In this document: one piece after another, positions 12,873 to 20,562 of the stretch
Layout of the letters: each line of letters opens with the position of its first letter
Numbering within the stretch: position 1 is the stretch's first letter
Virus record (IMG/VR): IMGVR_UViG_3300028146_000026
Coordinates: 1 to 34,065 of that record
DNA length: 34,065 nucleotides
Strand: one strand, 5' to 3'
Source: a virus
The notes under the pieces: generated by a model
What the model was told of the DNA's origin: nothing
What the model saw: the letters and a program-made list of their open reading frames with translations, nothing else
Databases searched by the model: none
Position numbers and translations under genes: made by a program

Positions 12873-13632
12873 GATCATAGACGCGATCACGGCCCTTCAT
12901 CGTAAGCGTAACTTTGCAATGGAGCAGCGCAAGCGCGCCAATCTAGCGCTCGGCGCGTTCCTTCGGCTGGCGCTTGGCTGGCGCAAAGACCTTCCAGACC
13001 TTGAGCGCAAGCGCATCGCCAATCAGGCGGACGAATGGATGGAAACCGGAGAAGGGCCATTCATAGACATCTTGGCGGCTTCAGACCTCGCCCGCGCGCC
13101 TTATGAGAAGATTGAGAAGGACTGCCTGCGAGAGATGGAAAGGCTAGCGAAGCAATTGCCGATATGGGCGGCGTTCGGCGAACCGGTCCGGGGCTTCGGC
13201 GCCGCGTCACTCGCGGTGATCGTGGCGGAGGCGGGCGATCTCAGCATCTATGCCACCGAGGCCAAGCTGTGGAAGCGCATGGGCCTTGCTGTGATCGACG
13301 GCAAGCGCCAGGGCGGCCTACCGAAGAACGCCGGGGCTGAAGCGTGGATCGAGCATGGTTACAGTCCGCTGCGCCGCTCGCGCATGTGGAACATTGGAGA
13401 CGCGCTGATCAAGGGCAATCGGGACGGTAAATATCGCACCTCATATCTGGCCCGTAAAGAGATCGAGCTACAGCGCAACCCGGAGATGAGCAAAATGCAT
13501 ACGCATCGCCGGGCTCAGCGGTACATGGAAAAACGTCTGCTGCGAGACTTGTGGCGGGCGTGGCGGCGGATCAGCGTAGGGGTGGCCGAAAGGCCCAGAG
13601 CCGCCAAATCTTCCCGTGGCATTGACAGATAA
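12862..13632 (+). CDS. Protein with IS110/IS116-type helix-hairpin-helix domain
   Basis: A 256-residue protein whose middle (about residues 90-150; PVRGFGAASLAVIVAEAGDL then KLWKRMGLA) resembles the C-terminal helix-hairpin-helix domain of IS110/IS116/IS902 transposases (Transposase_20). The DEDD catalytic domain of those transposases is absent, and no insertion-sequence ends are visible, so this is probably a domesticated DNA-binding phage protein. I chose ATG at 12862 with AAGGAG upstream rather than the longer frame from 12796. Confidence 0.62.
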   Translation: MSREIIDAITALHRKRNFAMEQRKRANLALGAFLRLALGWRKDLPDLERKRIANQADEWMETGEGPFIDILAASDLARAPYEKIEKDCLREMERLAKQLPIWAAFGEPVRGFGAASLAVIVAEAGDLSIYATEAKLWKRMGLAVIDGKRQGGLPKNAGAEAWIEHGYSPLRRSRMWNIGDALIKGNRDGKYRTSYLARKEIELQRNPEMSKMHTHRRAQRYMEKRLLRDLWRAWRRISVGVAERPRAAKSSRGIDR

Positions 13633-13646
13633 GCTGAAATAGGTGC

Positions 13647-13787
13647 ATGACTAGTTCAGTCGGCTATTGGGCTCACACCTTTCGGGTGACCAAGGTCGGC
13701 CGCGATCATGACCGCGATCGCATAGGGCTGATGGCAAAATTGCCTCGCCCGGCGGAAGAATTACCCCAAATCCCGAGGCCAGCATGA
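13647..13787 (+). CDS. Small hypothetical protein, 46 residues
   Basis: A 46-residue ORF with AGGTGC before the ATG and an ATGA overlap with the next gene. The first half is basic with VTKVGRDHDRDRIG and the end is Pro-rich. A minus-strand ORF covers the same DNA but lacks a ribosome site. No family is recognised. Confidence 0.48.
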   Translation: MTSSVGYWAHTFRVTKVGRDHDRDRIGLMAKLPRPAEELPQIPRPA

Positions 13788-14227
13788 CCCTCAGCGCCAA
13801 ATCCCTCCACCGTTCGGGTTCCATTTCGGACAAACAAATGGCCAAGCTGCAAGTCTTGAGGGGCACTAAGGCTCAGAAATCCAAGATGGCGCCATTCGAG
13901 CAGAAAACCAAAGACGAGGGCCACCAGCGCAACAAGGGCATCCCCGAAATGCGCGTGAACGAGATCAACAATGGTCGCGTCCAGGACAAAGGCGGCAGCT
14001 TCGGAGTCGGAGGCAAACGCGGCCCGCCCTCGAAAGGCGGCCGAGCCGGGCCGGAAGGCCAGACTCACGTCGACGAGATCGATCGCGCTGACTATCAGCG
14101 GCCCAAATTCCCCGCGGGAGGCAACGTCAAAGCTTCCAATCCGAAGACCGGGAACACGAAAATGAAGGCCAAGCGCAAGCAGCCCTCGCTGCCGATGTAT
14201 GGTAAATTCGGAGGCCGGCCGGCGTGA
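13784..14227 (+). CDS. Basic, low-complexity hypothetical protein
   Basis: A 147-residue protein rich in Lys, Gly, Arg and Gln and probably disordered. Its N-terminus has SGSISDKQMAKL, resembling ISDKQHEKM in the protein at 14631-14864, so the two may share an interaction motif. It is the last gene before the candidate late promoter. It may be a minor virion or nucleic-acid-binding protein. Confidence 0.58.
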   Translation: MTLSAKSLHRSGSISDKQMAKLQVLRGTKAQKSKMAPFEQKTKDEGHQRNKGIPEMRVNEINNGRVQDKGGSFGVGGKRGPPSKGGRAGPEGQTHVDEIDRADYQRPKFPAGGNVKASNPKTGNTKMKAKRKQPSLPMYGKFGGRPA

Positions 14228-14243
14228 CCGTCTTTCGGTTCGC

Positions 14244-14280
14244 TTGACTTGACGAATCGAGGTGATTCGCCCATATAAAG
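14244..14280 (+). promoter_or_regulatory. Candidate late promoter with paired GANTC (CcrM/GcrA) sites
   Basis: TTGACG (14249-14254; TTGACT also at 14244) is followed after 17 bases by CATATA (14272-14277), overlapping TATAAA at 14274-14279. The spacer holds GAATC (14254-14258) and GATTC (14264-14268), an inverted pair of CcrM methylation motifs, and a third GANTC lies at 14301. GcrA-controlled promoters in Caulobacter carry methylated GANTC close to the -10/-35 elements. With gcrA encoded upstream, this looks like the switch to packaging and virion genes. Confidence 0.62.
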
Positions 14281-14284
14281 GGAC

Positions 14285-14381
14285 GAGCAGGCAAGCGCTG
14301 GATTCACCCCGAGTTGCCCTCACGGGCGGCAGCACCCTCAGCGGTGTGGATCAGGGGCCAGGGGCCTGCTCATTCTTTTTT
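14285..14381 (+). ncRNA. Structured leader RNA of the late operon, possible attenuator
   Basis: The predicted transcript starts at about 14284-14286. GAGCAGG (14285-14291) is complementary to CCTGCTC (14365-14371), which is followed by a six-T run (14376-14381). Inside, GCCC-TCAC-GGGC and CACC-N6-GGTG form small hairpins. The 5' end thus closes a multibranched fold ending in a terminator-like T run. It may be an attenuator or an RNA that modifies polymerase. This is inferred from complementarity only. Confidence 0.42.
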
Positions 14382-14416
14382 GGCCTGTTACCCCGCTATG
14401 GTTCTGGGAGGTCTAA

Positions 14417-14626
14417 ATGCCCGCCACAGTCCCGCAGGCCACCGCAGTCGTTACCGCAATCACCGCGCTCCAGGCGAGCGCGAACAATATCGTCGCTGCG
14501 ACTTCTGCCGCTCAGCGGGCAAACGGTCCCGTGACGCCCGCCATGCAGGCCGCCCTCACAACCCTCAACACTGATCTTGCCGCCGCCCTCGTCCTCGCCA
14601 ACATCGTCCTCACGAATACGCCGTAG
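14417..14626 (+). CDS. First late gene, small Ala/Thr-rich protein
   Basis: A 69-residue helical, Ala/Thr/Asn-rich protein with no transmembrane helix. GGGAGG lies six bases before the ATG. It is the first gene after the structured leader. Composition and position fit a small virion-associated protein; no family is recognised. Confidence 0.62.
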   Translation: MPATVPQATAVVTAITALQASANNIVAATSAAQRANGPVTPAMQAALTTLNTDLAAALVLANIVLTNTP

Positions 14627-14630
14627 GCCC

Positions 14631-14864
14631 ATGCCCAGCGTTTCCCAAGCCCAATCCAGACTGATGGCCGCCGCAGCCCATACCCCAGGCGGCTATGGCG
14701 GCGTGCCCCAATCAGTCGGCAAGGAATTCAACGAGGCAGACACCGGGAAGAAGAGATCAGCGCTCCCCAAGCGCGTCGGACATCTGCGCAAGCGCGGAAT
14801 GATCTCGGACAAACAGCACGAGAAAATGGAAAGCCGCAGCAAAGAGCGGATGGAAAGGCGGTAA
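14631..14864 (+). CDS. Small basic protein, DUF3008-like start
   Basis: A 77-residue basic protein starting PSVSQAQSRLMAAAAHTPGG, the type of SxxQxxLM start seen in small phage proteins such as DUF3008. The C-terminus is very basic with ISDKQHEKM. The ATG at 14631 follows the previous stop by four bases. The function is unknown. Confidence 0.6.
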   Translation: MPSVSQAQSRLMAAAAHTPGGYGGVPQSVGKEFNEADTGKKRSALPKRVGHLRKRGMISDKQHEKMESRSKERMERR

Positions 14865-14870
14865 TGGAAT

Positions 14871-15230
14871 ATGGGCGCTGATCGGGCTCTCAGAAAGCAT
14901 GTTGGTGGGTCAGTTGATATGGCGTGGGAGCTAAAAGCCCGCTCCATGATCAAGTCAAGCAATGTTCTTAAGAAATTGATCTCTCATGCAAATGGAGATT
15001 GCCCGCTTGAGCCTTCCCAGGTTACCGCAGGGATTGCTTTAATGCGCAAGGTCTTGCCTGATCTCACGTCGTCTGAGGTCACCGGAGAAGTCGTTCACCG
15101 ATTTGCGATGGTGCCGCAGGTCATGCCGAAAGAACAATGGCTTGCGACACGAGGCGATCCATCGAAGCTCATTGAGCATCAGCCGATCGAGCCTGAGAAG
15201 CCGAAGGACCCGAATAGCAAGTTGAATTAG
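14871..15230 (+). CDS. Terminase small-subunit-like phage protein
   Basis: A 119-residue protein with a core LEPSQVTAGIALMRKVLPDL near residues 46-65, a pattern common in short phage proteins encoded just before the large terminase, often suggested to be small terminase subunits. No clear helix-turn-helix is visible. Position supports a packaging role, but homology is not certain. It ends in a convergent TTAG overlap with the minus-strand gene at 15227. Confidence 0.5.
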   Translation: MGADRALRKHVGGSVDMAWELKARSMIKSSNVLKKLISHANGDCPLEPSQVTAGIALMRKVLPDLTSSEVTGEVVHRFAMVPQVMPKEQWLATRGDPSKLIEHQPIEPEKPKDPNSKLN

Positions 15231-15424
15231 GCTTTGGCTCTCCGTTTCCGCATGTACTCGCGCATATAGGCGACCTTATCGAACTTGGGCGCAGACTTCA
15301 GATAGGACTCCAGCGCGTCGCATATGAGTTTGACATCGTCGTCGCGCACGACCCGCCATGCACCATTACGTAATCGGGTGCGACTGCGCAATCGGGCGAT
15401 GGCCTCGCGGAGTTGGGTGGTCAT
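15227..15424 (-). CDS. Moron-cassette gene 3, small basic protein
   Basis: A 65-residue helical, Arg/Lys-rich protein (ending AYMREYMRKRRAKA), which may bind nucleic acid. The ATG at 15424 overlaps the previous stop (ATGA). It is the last gene of a three-gene minus-strand unit inserted into the packaging region. No family is recognised. Confidence 0.6.
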   Translation of the reverse strand: MTTQLREAIARLRSRTRLRNGAWRVVRDDDVKLICDALESYLKSAPKFDKVAYMREYMRKRRAKA

Positions 15425-15636
15425 CGATATGCAGCCGTGTTCTCGCACTTCGCAACAATGGTGCAGCCGGGATTGAGATCGCGGATCGAGGCGCGAACCA
15501 TATCGAGGCTCGCTGACGCGCCAAATGCAGTCGGGATTGTCGCTGTACCGAACAGCGACTCAACGTGACAAGCATGGGGGCCGCTAAAGGTTGCGACCCA
15601 TCCGGTGGGCAGGCGAGTGAGTCTGATCTTGTTCAT
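15421..15636 (-). CDS. Moron-cassette gene 2, hypothetical protein
   Basis: A 71-residue soluble protein, probably mixed alpha/beta (LPTGWVATF and LFGTATIPTAFGA). GGGGAACGGA lies upstream of the ATG at 15636. The upstream 14-mer GGAACACGGGGAAC is repeated before gene 1 of the cassette. No function is known. Confidence 0.6.
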   Translation of the reverse strand: MNKIRLTRLPTGWVATFSGPHACHVESLFGTATIPTAFGASASLDMVRASIRDLNPGCTIVAKCENTAAYR

Positions 15637-15675
15637 GTCCGTTCCCCGTGTTCCTATTCGCGGCGGGTGGAAGGT

Positions 15676-15852
15676 TTAGGCAGCTTCCTCTGCCTCTTGC
15701 ATGAGGCGAGCCGCGGTCATCGGTGAATAATTGGCGTTGTAGTAGTAGCGCGCATCGCCAAATCCAGCCTCGGCCGCGTTAAGAGTAGCAAGCTCTTTAT
15801 TGAGAAGTTGCCACCAATCGCCAAATGCCCAAGTATCGTTTTCTCTGGTCAT
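15676..15852 (-). CDS. Moron-cassette gene 1, small acidic protein
   Basis: A 58-residue acidic, Trp/Tyr-rich protein (WAFGDWWQLLN and ARYYYNANYSP). The ATG at 15852 follows GGGGAACACGGAA. It is the first gene after a leftward TTGACA promoter. The composition recalls small phage inhibitors, but this is speculation. Confidence 0.58.
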   Translation of the reverse strand: MTRENDTWAFGDWWQLLNKELATLNAAEAGFGDARYYYNANYSPMTAARLMQEAEEAA

Positions 15853-15883
15853 TTCCGTGTTCCCCGTGTTCCCGTGTTTCGAT

Positions 15884-15917
15884 GTAGTAAGACTATCATA
15901 GTCTAACGGGATGTCAA
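15884..15917 (-). promoter_or_regulatory. Leftward promoter and palindromic operator of the moron cassette
   Basis: On the minus strand, TTGACA (15917-15912) is followed after 16 bases by a weak -10, TAGTCT. The perfect palindrome AGACTAT-C-ATAGTCT (plus strand 15890-15904) covers the -10 region, suggesting control by a repressor. The operator differs from the immunity-region operator. Confidence 0.48.
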
Positions 15918-16020
15918 CAGGGATTTTGAAAAATATGATCGCCCACTTGAGGTAATATGGCTATGTCGCCCTTGCCATCTTTTAGAACATCGAACGTGAA
16001 ACCCCGAAAGGAGTAACACC
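15918..16020. other. AT-rich intergenic leader before the packaging genes
   Basis: This stretch holds AT-rich sequence with TAATAT near 15953 as a possible rightward -10, but no convincing -35. AAAGGAG just before 16021 is the ribosome site of the next gene. No GANTC site or strong hairpin is visible. Confidence 0.35.
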
Positions 16021-16218
16021 ATGGTCGCACATGCCCATCACGAAGATGAACCAAAGGCACCGAAGGTCAAGGAGCCGACCTTCGCCGAGCGCGCACAGGC
16101 CTTGCTCGATCACGTCAACCATTCGGCGGAGCACAACGCCCCGATGACGAAGCAAGTCGTTGACGAGCTAACGGCGGTCCTGAATGGCCTCATGGGGCAC
16201 AAGACGCCGCACGCCTGA
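16021..16218 (+). CDS. Small hypothetical protein before the large terminase
   Basis: A 65-residue His/Lys/Glu-rich helical protein (AHAHHEDEPKAPKVKEP at the start). AAAGGAG lies eight bases before the ATG. It sits three bases upstream of the large terminase. It may assist packaging, but no family is recognised. Confidence 0.62.
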   Translation: MVAHAHHEDEPKAPKVKEPTFAERAQALLDHVNHSAEHNAPMTKQVVDELTAVLNGLMGHKTPHA

Positions 16219-16221
16219 TGT

Positions 16222-17682
16222 ATGAACGCCCCGATCGCTAGCTGCGTCTGGACGGCACAGGACGGCCCCCAGACCAGCCTGATCAACTGCCCGATATTCG
16301 AGGTGTTCTATGGAGGAGCGCGCGGTGGAGGTAAAACTGATGGTGTCTTGGGTGAATTCATTCGGCACGCATCAGACTATGGAGCGGACGCTATCGGGAT
16401 CATGTTTAGACGCGAACGTACCCAGCTTATTGAAACTATTGAACGCTCACGATCCATCTATTTACCCCTCGGATGCCAATATCACGAACAGGATAAGGTC
16501 TGGCGATTCCCCAACGGAGCGCGACTGAGGTTCGCATACCTCGAAAGAGACGCCGATGCGGAGGCCTATCAGGGACACTCTTACAGCCGGGTCTATGTGG
16601 AAGAGATCGGAACATTTCCCACCGAGGGACCTGTTCTTAAGCTCATGGCAACCCTCCGATCAGGCGCTGGCGTTCCTGTGGGATTTAGAGCAACCGGCAA
16701 TCCTGGGGGTCCGGGCCATCTCTGGGTCAAGCGTCGCTACATTGATGGTGCACCCGGCGGATGGCGGCTCATCGTTGATCCACTGACGGGGCTTGAGCGC
16801 ATCTACATCCCGTCGCGGGTCAGCGACAATCATTACCTCGGTCCCGACTATGTGCAGCGATTGCGGGCGTCCGGTTCTGCGGAGCTTGTCCGCGCCTGGC
16901 TAGAGGGCGACTGGAATGCGATCGAAGGGGCGTTCTTCCATGAGTGGTCGCAAAAGAACGTTGTGGCGCCATTCGTCATTCCCCGAGACTGGATACGATT
17001 TCGGTCAGGAGATTGGGGTTCTGCTAGCCCGTTTAGTATCGGCTGGTGGACGGTCGTCCAAGATGATCATTACCTTGAAGAGGCCATGCTGCCCCGCGGA
17101 GCACTCGTTCGTTATCGAGAATGGTACGGTACGGACAATCCTGCGGCCGGGGGAAAGGGCCTCAAGCTGACCGCCGAACAGGTCGGCGACGGCATAGCCA
17201 AGCGTGAAGCGAACGATCCCAAGCTAGCCTATGGCGTCATGGACCCGTCCGCATTCAAGGAAGACGGCGGTCCATCGATCATGGAGCGATTGAATGGCAG
17301 GCTCACAGCGGCAGGACTTGCTGCGTTTCGTGCGGCAGACAATACACGAGTCGCAAGTGGCGGAAGCCATGATCGACGCGGCCCTATGTCAGGTTGGGAT
17401 GCAATGCGCGCACGCATCCTTGGAAAAGGCAACCGCCCAATGGTGTTCTGCTTTGACACGTGCGTTGCTTCAATACGAACAATCCCTGTACTCCAGCACG
17501 ACCCTGACAAAGCCGAGGACCTCGACACCGAGTCAGAGGACCATGCGGCCGACGACTGGCGCTATGCGTGCAGCTCCCGGCCATGGCGCCGGTTCATAGA
17601 GCCGCCCGATCCTGCCAAGGATGCCTACCGCGTGCCTAACGATGACATGGATGGCGTGTCGAGTAGCGTGAAACTCCTATGA
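16222..17682 (+). CDS. terL: Terminase large subunit
   Basis: A 486-residue DNA-packaging motor. The N-terminal ATPase has Walker A GGARGGGKT (residues 31-39) and a Walker B-type RVYVEEIG (~123-130); RATGNPGG (~156-163) fits the coupling motif. The C-terminal nuclease shows Asp264 in RSGDWGSASP and Asp341 in GVMDPSAF, in an RNase H-like fold. No good Shine-Dalgarno precedes ATG 16222, so coupling with the previous gene is likely. Length is normal for the family. It cuts and translocates genomic DNA into proheads at the portal. Confidence 0.93.
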   Translation: MNAPIASCVWTAQDGPQTSLINCPIFEVFYGGARGGGKTDGVLGEFIRHASDYGADAIGIMFRRERTQLIETIERSRSIYLPLGCQYHEQDKVWRFPNGARLRFAYLERDADAEAYQGHSYSRVYVEEIGTFPTEGPVLKLMATLRSGAGVPVGFRATGNPGGPGHLWVKRRYIDGAPGGWRLIVDPLTGLERIYIPSRVSDNHYLGPDYVQRLRASGSAELVRAWLEGDWNAIEGAFFHEWSQKNVVAPFVIPRDWIRFRSGDWGSASPFSIGWWTVVQDDHYLEEAMLPRGALVRYREWYGTDNPAAGGKGLKLTAEQVGDGIAKREANDPKLAYGVMDPSAFKEDGGPSIMERLNGRLTAAGLAAFRAADNTRVASGGSHDRRGPMSGWDAMRARILGKGNRPMVFCFDTCVASIRTIPVLQHDPDKAEDLDTESEDHAADDWRYACSSRPWRRFIEPPDPAKDAYRVPNDDMDGVSSSVKLL

Positions 17683-17969
17683 TGATTGGCGCACACCAGC
17701 CCATTCATGAGGCGAATAAGGGCGTCGATTTCTGGTTAGACCGGACCTTGGAACGGCGGAAACAGGATTGCGCAAGAACGACCCTGCACAACATCGACGC
17801 GCTTATGGGAACTGATGCGATCGCGGATTTCAAACTCTGGCGCATCGCAATGGCTCGCCGCGGTGAGCATGTATGCGGCGACGGCCGCGATCAATTCATC
17901 GAAGAAATGAAGGCCAGCCAAGCACGATTGCTTCGGTGGACAACATTGAGTCGGATATGGGGTAACTGA
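17679..17969 (+). CDS. Hypothetical protein between terminase and portal
   Basis: A 96-residue helical protein joined to terL by an ATGA overlap and to the next gene by TGATG. Two cysteines and several Trp residues are present, with no recognised motif. Conserved position in the packaging operon is the only clue to function. Confidence 0.6.
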   Translation: MMIGAHQPIHEANKGVDFWLDRTLERRKQDCARTTLHNIDALMGTDAIADFKLWRIAMARRGEHVCGDGRDQFIEEMKASQARLLRWTTLSRIWGN

Positions 17970-18340
17970 TGGGCGAAGCCAAACGCAAGCGCCGAGAGGC
18001 GACGATTGAGGATTTGATGGCGGCGCAAGTCGCGCCTGTCATCGCACAGGACGACATCCCGCCGAACCTCAACGTCTTCGCCACCATGGAAGCCGCATGG
18101 AATGATCTCGTTGACCGCTGGTTCCATGAAGGCATGCCGGACAAGCTCAAGCAGGATGGCAAGTTCATCTTCTATCATGGCGTGCAGGCCGCAGCGAACC
18201 TGATGATGTACTGCGAGGGCCAGGACATGTTCGGCGCCGCGGCTGATCAGGTGCAGGGCGATTGCATCGCCTATGAGAAGGAAGCCGAGGCCGTGCTTGC
18301 AGAGCGTAAGGCTGACGAATGGCGCACGGGGGAAATCTGA
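17969..18340 (+). CDS. Hypothetical protein with MGEAKR start
   Basis: A 123-residue acidic helical protein beginning GEAKRKRREATIEDL. The first residues match the start of the portal gene (GEAKRRSE), and the DNA around both starts is nearly identical. The C-terminus contains CEGQDMFGAAADQVQ. No domain is recognised. Confidence 0.62.
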   Translation: MGEAKRKRREATIEDLMAAQVAPVIAQDDIPPNLNVFATMEAAWNDLVDRWFHEGMPDKLKQDGKFIFYHGVQAAANLMMYCEGQDMFGAAADQVQGDCIAYEKEAEAVLAERKADEWRTGEI

Positions 18341-18341
18341 G

Positions 18342-18590
18342 ATGATCTGCAATTGCTGCGGGCGCGATGACGACTGCCGGATGGGCATCTGCTTTGATTG
18401 CGCGACCGCAGCAGAGATCAGGGCATCGAAGCGATCGGTGTTGCAGCATGTCGGAAAGGCTCTGGGCCATCTCAGGCGTGGCGATTTCACATTCGCTCGT
18501 ATCTCTTTGGCTTGGGCGTGGGAGCGGCTGACCAAGACCGGAGATTACGCGCCCGGTGGGGAATTTGAGGGCTACCGTGGGCGAAGCTAA
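18342..18590 (+). CDS. Small zinc-ribbon-like protein
   Basis: An 82-residue protein whose first 20 residues contain CNCCG, DDCRMGICFDC, giving six cysteines in the spacing of a zinc ribbon or treble clef. GGGGGAA lies eight bases before the ATG. The rest is helical. Its end overlaps the portal start by 14 bases. It may bind nucleic acid or protein; no family is assigned. Confidence 0.65.
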   Translation: MICNCCGRDDDCRMGICFDCATAAEIRASKRSVLQHVGKALGHLRRGDFTFARISLAWAWERLTKTGDYAPGGEFEGYRGRS

Positions 18591-20562
18591 GCGTCGTTCT
18601 GAGATAGCATCAAGAGACGAAGACTGGGACGGCGACGAGCAAGGCTTCCTGCCGGTATCGCGGCTGCGCGAGAAGTACATTGGATATCTTACAGTTAAGG
18701 TCCAAGAGTATGAAGAACAGAAGTTGTCTAGACATTACTATCATGGTGCACAATGGACACCCGAGGAAATCCGCATCCTCAGACAGCGCCGGCAGCCTAT
18801 CATCACGTTCAATGAGATATCTACAAAGATTGACAATCTGGTATGGATTGCCCAGCGATTCAGGGCCGATCCAAAGGCGTACCCCCGCAACCCGAAGAAT
18901 GCTTCAGGTGCCGAGATTGCCACTCAATGCGTGCGGTCCGTGCTGGACGGCTGCGAGTGGTCGTACCTTGATAGCTACTGTGCTGGCCAAGCAGCCACGG
19001 AGGGAATAGCTGGCATCGAACTCAAGCTCATCGAAGGGGATCATGGTGACCCAGACATCTCTGCCGACTTTATCTTTGGTGACGACTTCTTCTATGATCC
19101 TACCTCATTTAAGCCCGACTTTTCAGACGCCAGATATAAGGGCATCAGCAAATGGCTTCATGAAGAGGCAGCTATTGAACTCTTCCCCGACAAGGAAGAA
19201 CAACTTCGATCCCTGATGGTGGAGACGGGCTTCGACCTGACCACTCACGCCGATCGTGAGTTCAAATGGGTGTATGCAAATGAGCACCGCGTACGGCTTG
19301 TTGAGCATTGGTACAAAAACCGGGGCAAGTGGCATTGGGCCTTCTATGTCTCCAATCTCCTGCTCGATCAGGGCGTGTCTCCCTTCGTGGATCATCGCAA
19401 GCGGTCGACGGATCGCTTCATTATGTTCTCTGCCGCGGTCGATCACGACGGGGACCGTTATGGTTTCGTACGAAATCTTAAGGGTCCGCAAGACGAGGTT
19501 AACCAGCGCCGATCGAAGGCACTCCATATTAGCAATACGACACGCCTTACAGTCGAAAAGGGCGCTGTTGACGATGTGGAGACGACTCGGCGTGAGAACG
19601 CGCGCCCTGACGGTGTTGTTGAATACAACAAAGGCTTCGAAGCTCCCAAAGAAAAGGACAAGCAAGAAGACCTATCGGCGCATCTCGCCCTCATGCAGGA
19701 CGCAAGGCAAAAAATCGTTGGTTTTGCCAATATCATGCCGGATCGTGTCACTGCGGCTGAGCAAGGTGAGCATTCCGGCGTGGCGATCGATCGCCTCCAA
19801 AAGGCTGCATCCGCTGACCTCGGCACGTTCCTGCGCAATTACAAGTCGTGGAAGATGCGCGTATACCGGGCCGTCTGGTCCGCGATCCAACATAATTGGA
19901 AGGCGGAGCGTTATATCCGCGTGAACTCTGGCAATGATGAACTCGTCCAGTTCCTCCAGATCAACGCACTTACAGTGAACGAATGGGGCCAGCCTACCAT
20001 TCAGAACATGGTGGGTTCGATTGATGTCGATATCGTCATGGATGAGGGGCCTGACACCGCGAACCTGATGCAGGACGCGTACGAGGTCATCAAGGACGAT
20101 CCGACCATCCCGTGGGCTGTGAAGCTTGAATTCATGCCCATGCCAGCCAGCTTCAAGCAATCGCTGCTGCAAAAGATTCAGCAGCAGAGCCAGCAGCCCG
20201 ATCCCAAGATGCAGGCTGAACAGATCAAGGCTCAGGTGGCCCAGCAAAAGGGCCAGGCCGACATTCAGAAAGCGCAGGTATCCGCCGAGGCTGAGAAGTT
20301 CAATGCGCAGCAGGATGCTATGGCGCGGGTGCAGGATCAGCAACAGGCCCGCGAACAGCATATCAGCGACATGCGTATTGAGGCGATGCGCATCGAAGGC
20401 GAGCGCGAGAAAATCCATATGCAGATCGAGCAGGCTCGGCAGCAGCATATCTTCGATATGGCCGAGCTGCGGGAGCAACACATCACGCGCAAGGCCGACC
20501 ACGAGATGAAGCGCAAGGAAATTGCGATGCGACCCAAGCAGAAGGCAAAGGCATCCGCATGA
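18577..20562 (+). CDS. P22-type portal protein
   Basis: A 661-residue homologue of the podovirus P22 portal family: SRLREKYIGYLTVKVQEYEE, then RQPIITFNEISTKIDNLVW near the start, GDDFFYDPTSF in the middle, and a long Gln-rich coiled coil (residues ~530-650) like the P22 portal barrel. It forms the dodecameric DNA channel at one head vertex and binds the terminase. I chose GTG at 18577 (GAGGG seven bases upstream); GTG at 18556 is an alternative. It is followed by the exported fibre cassette and not directly by the scaffold, unlike P22. Confidence 0.88.
   Translation: MGEAKRRSEIASRDEDWDGDEQGFLPVSRLREKYIGYLTVKVQEYEEQKLSRHYYHGAQWTPEEIRILRQRRQPIITFNEISTKIDNLVWIAQRFRADPKAYPRNPKNASGAEIATQCVRSVLDGCEWSYLDSYCAGQAATEGIAGIELKLIEGDHGDPDISADFIFGDDFFYDPTSFKPDFSDARYKGISKWLHEEAAIELFPDKEEQLRSLMVETGFDLTTHADREFKWVYANEHRVRLVEHWYKNRGKWHWAFYVSNLLLDQGVSPFVDHRKRSTDRFIMFSAAVDHDGDRYGFVRNLKGPQDEVNQRRSKALHISNTTRLTVEKGAVDDVETTRRENARPDGVVEYNKGFEAPKEKDKQEDLSAHLALMQDARQKIVGFANIMPDRVTAAEQGEHSGVAIDRLQKAASADLGTFLRNYKSWKMRVYRAVWSAIQHNWKAERYIRVNSGNDELVQFLQINALTVNEWGQPTIQNMVGSIDVDIVMDEGPDTANLMQDAYEVIKDDPTIPWAVKLEFMPMPASFKQSLLQKIQQQSQQPDPKMQAEQIKAQVAQQKGQADIQKAQVSAEAEKFNAQQDAMARVQDQQQAREQHISDMRIEAMRIEGEREKIHMQIEQARQQHIFDMAELREQHITRKADHEMKRKEIAMRPKQKAKASA

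Noticed and set aside
12862-13632. Intact IS110-family insertion sequence
   Set aside because: The DEDD catalytic domain, element ends and flanking duplications are absent.
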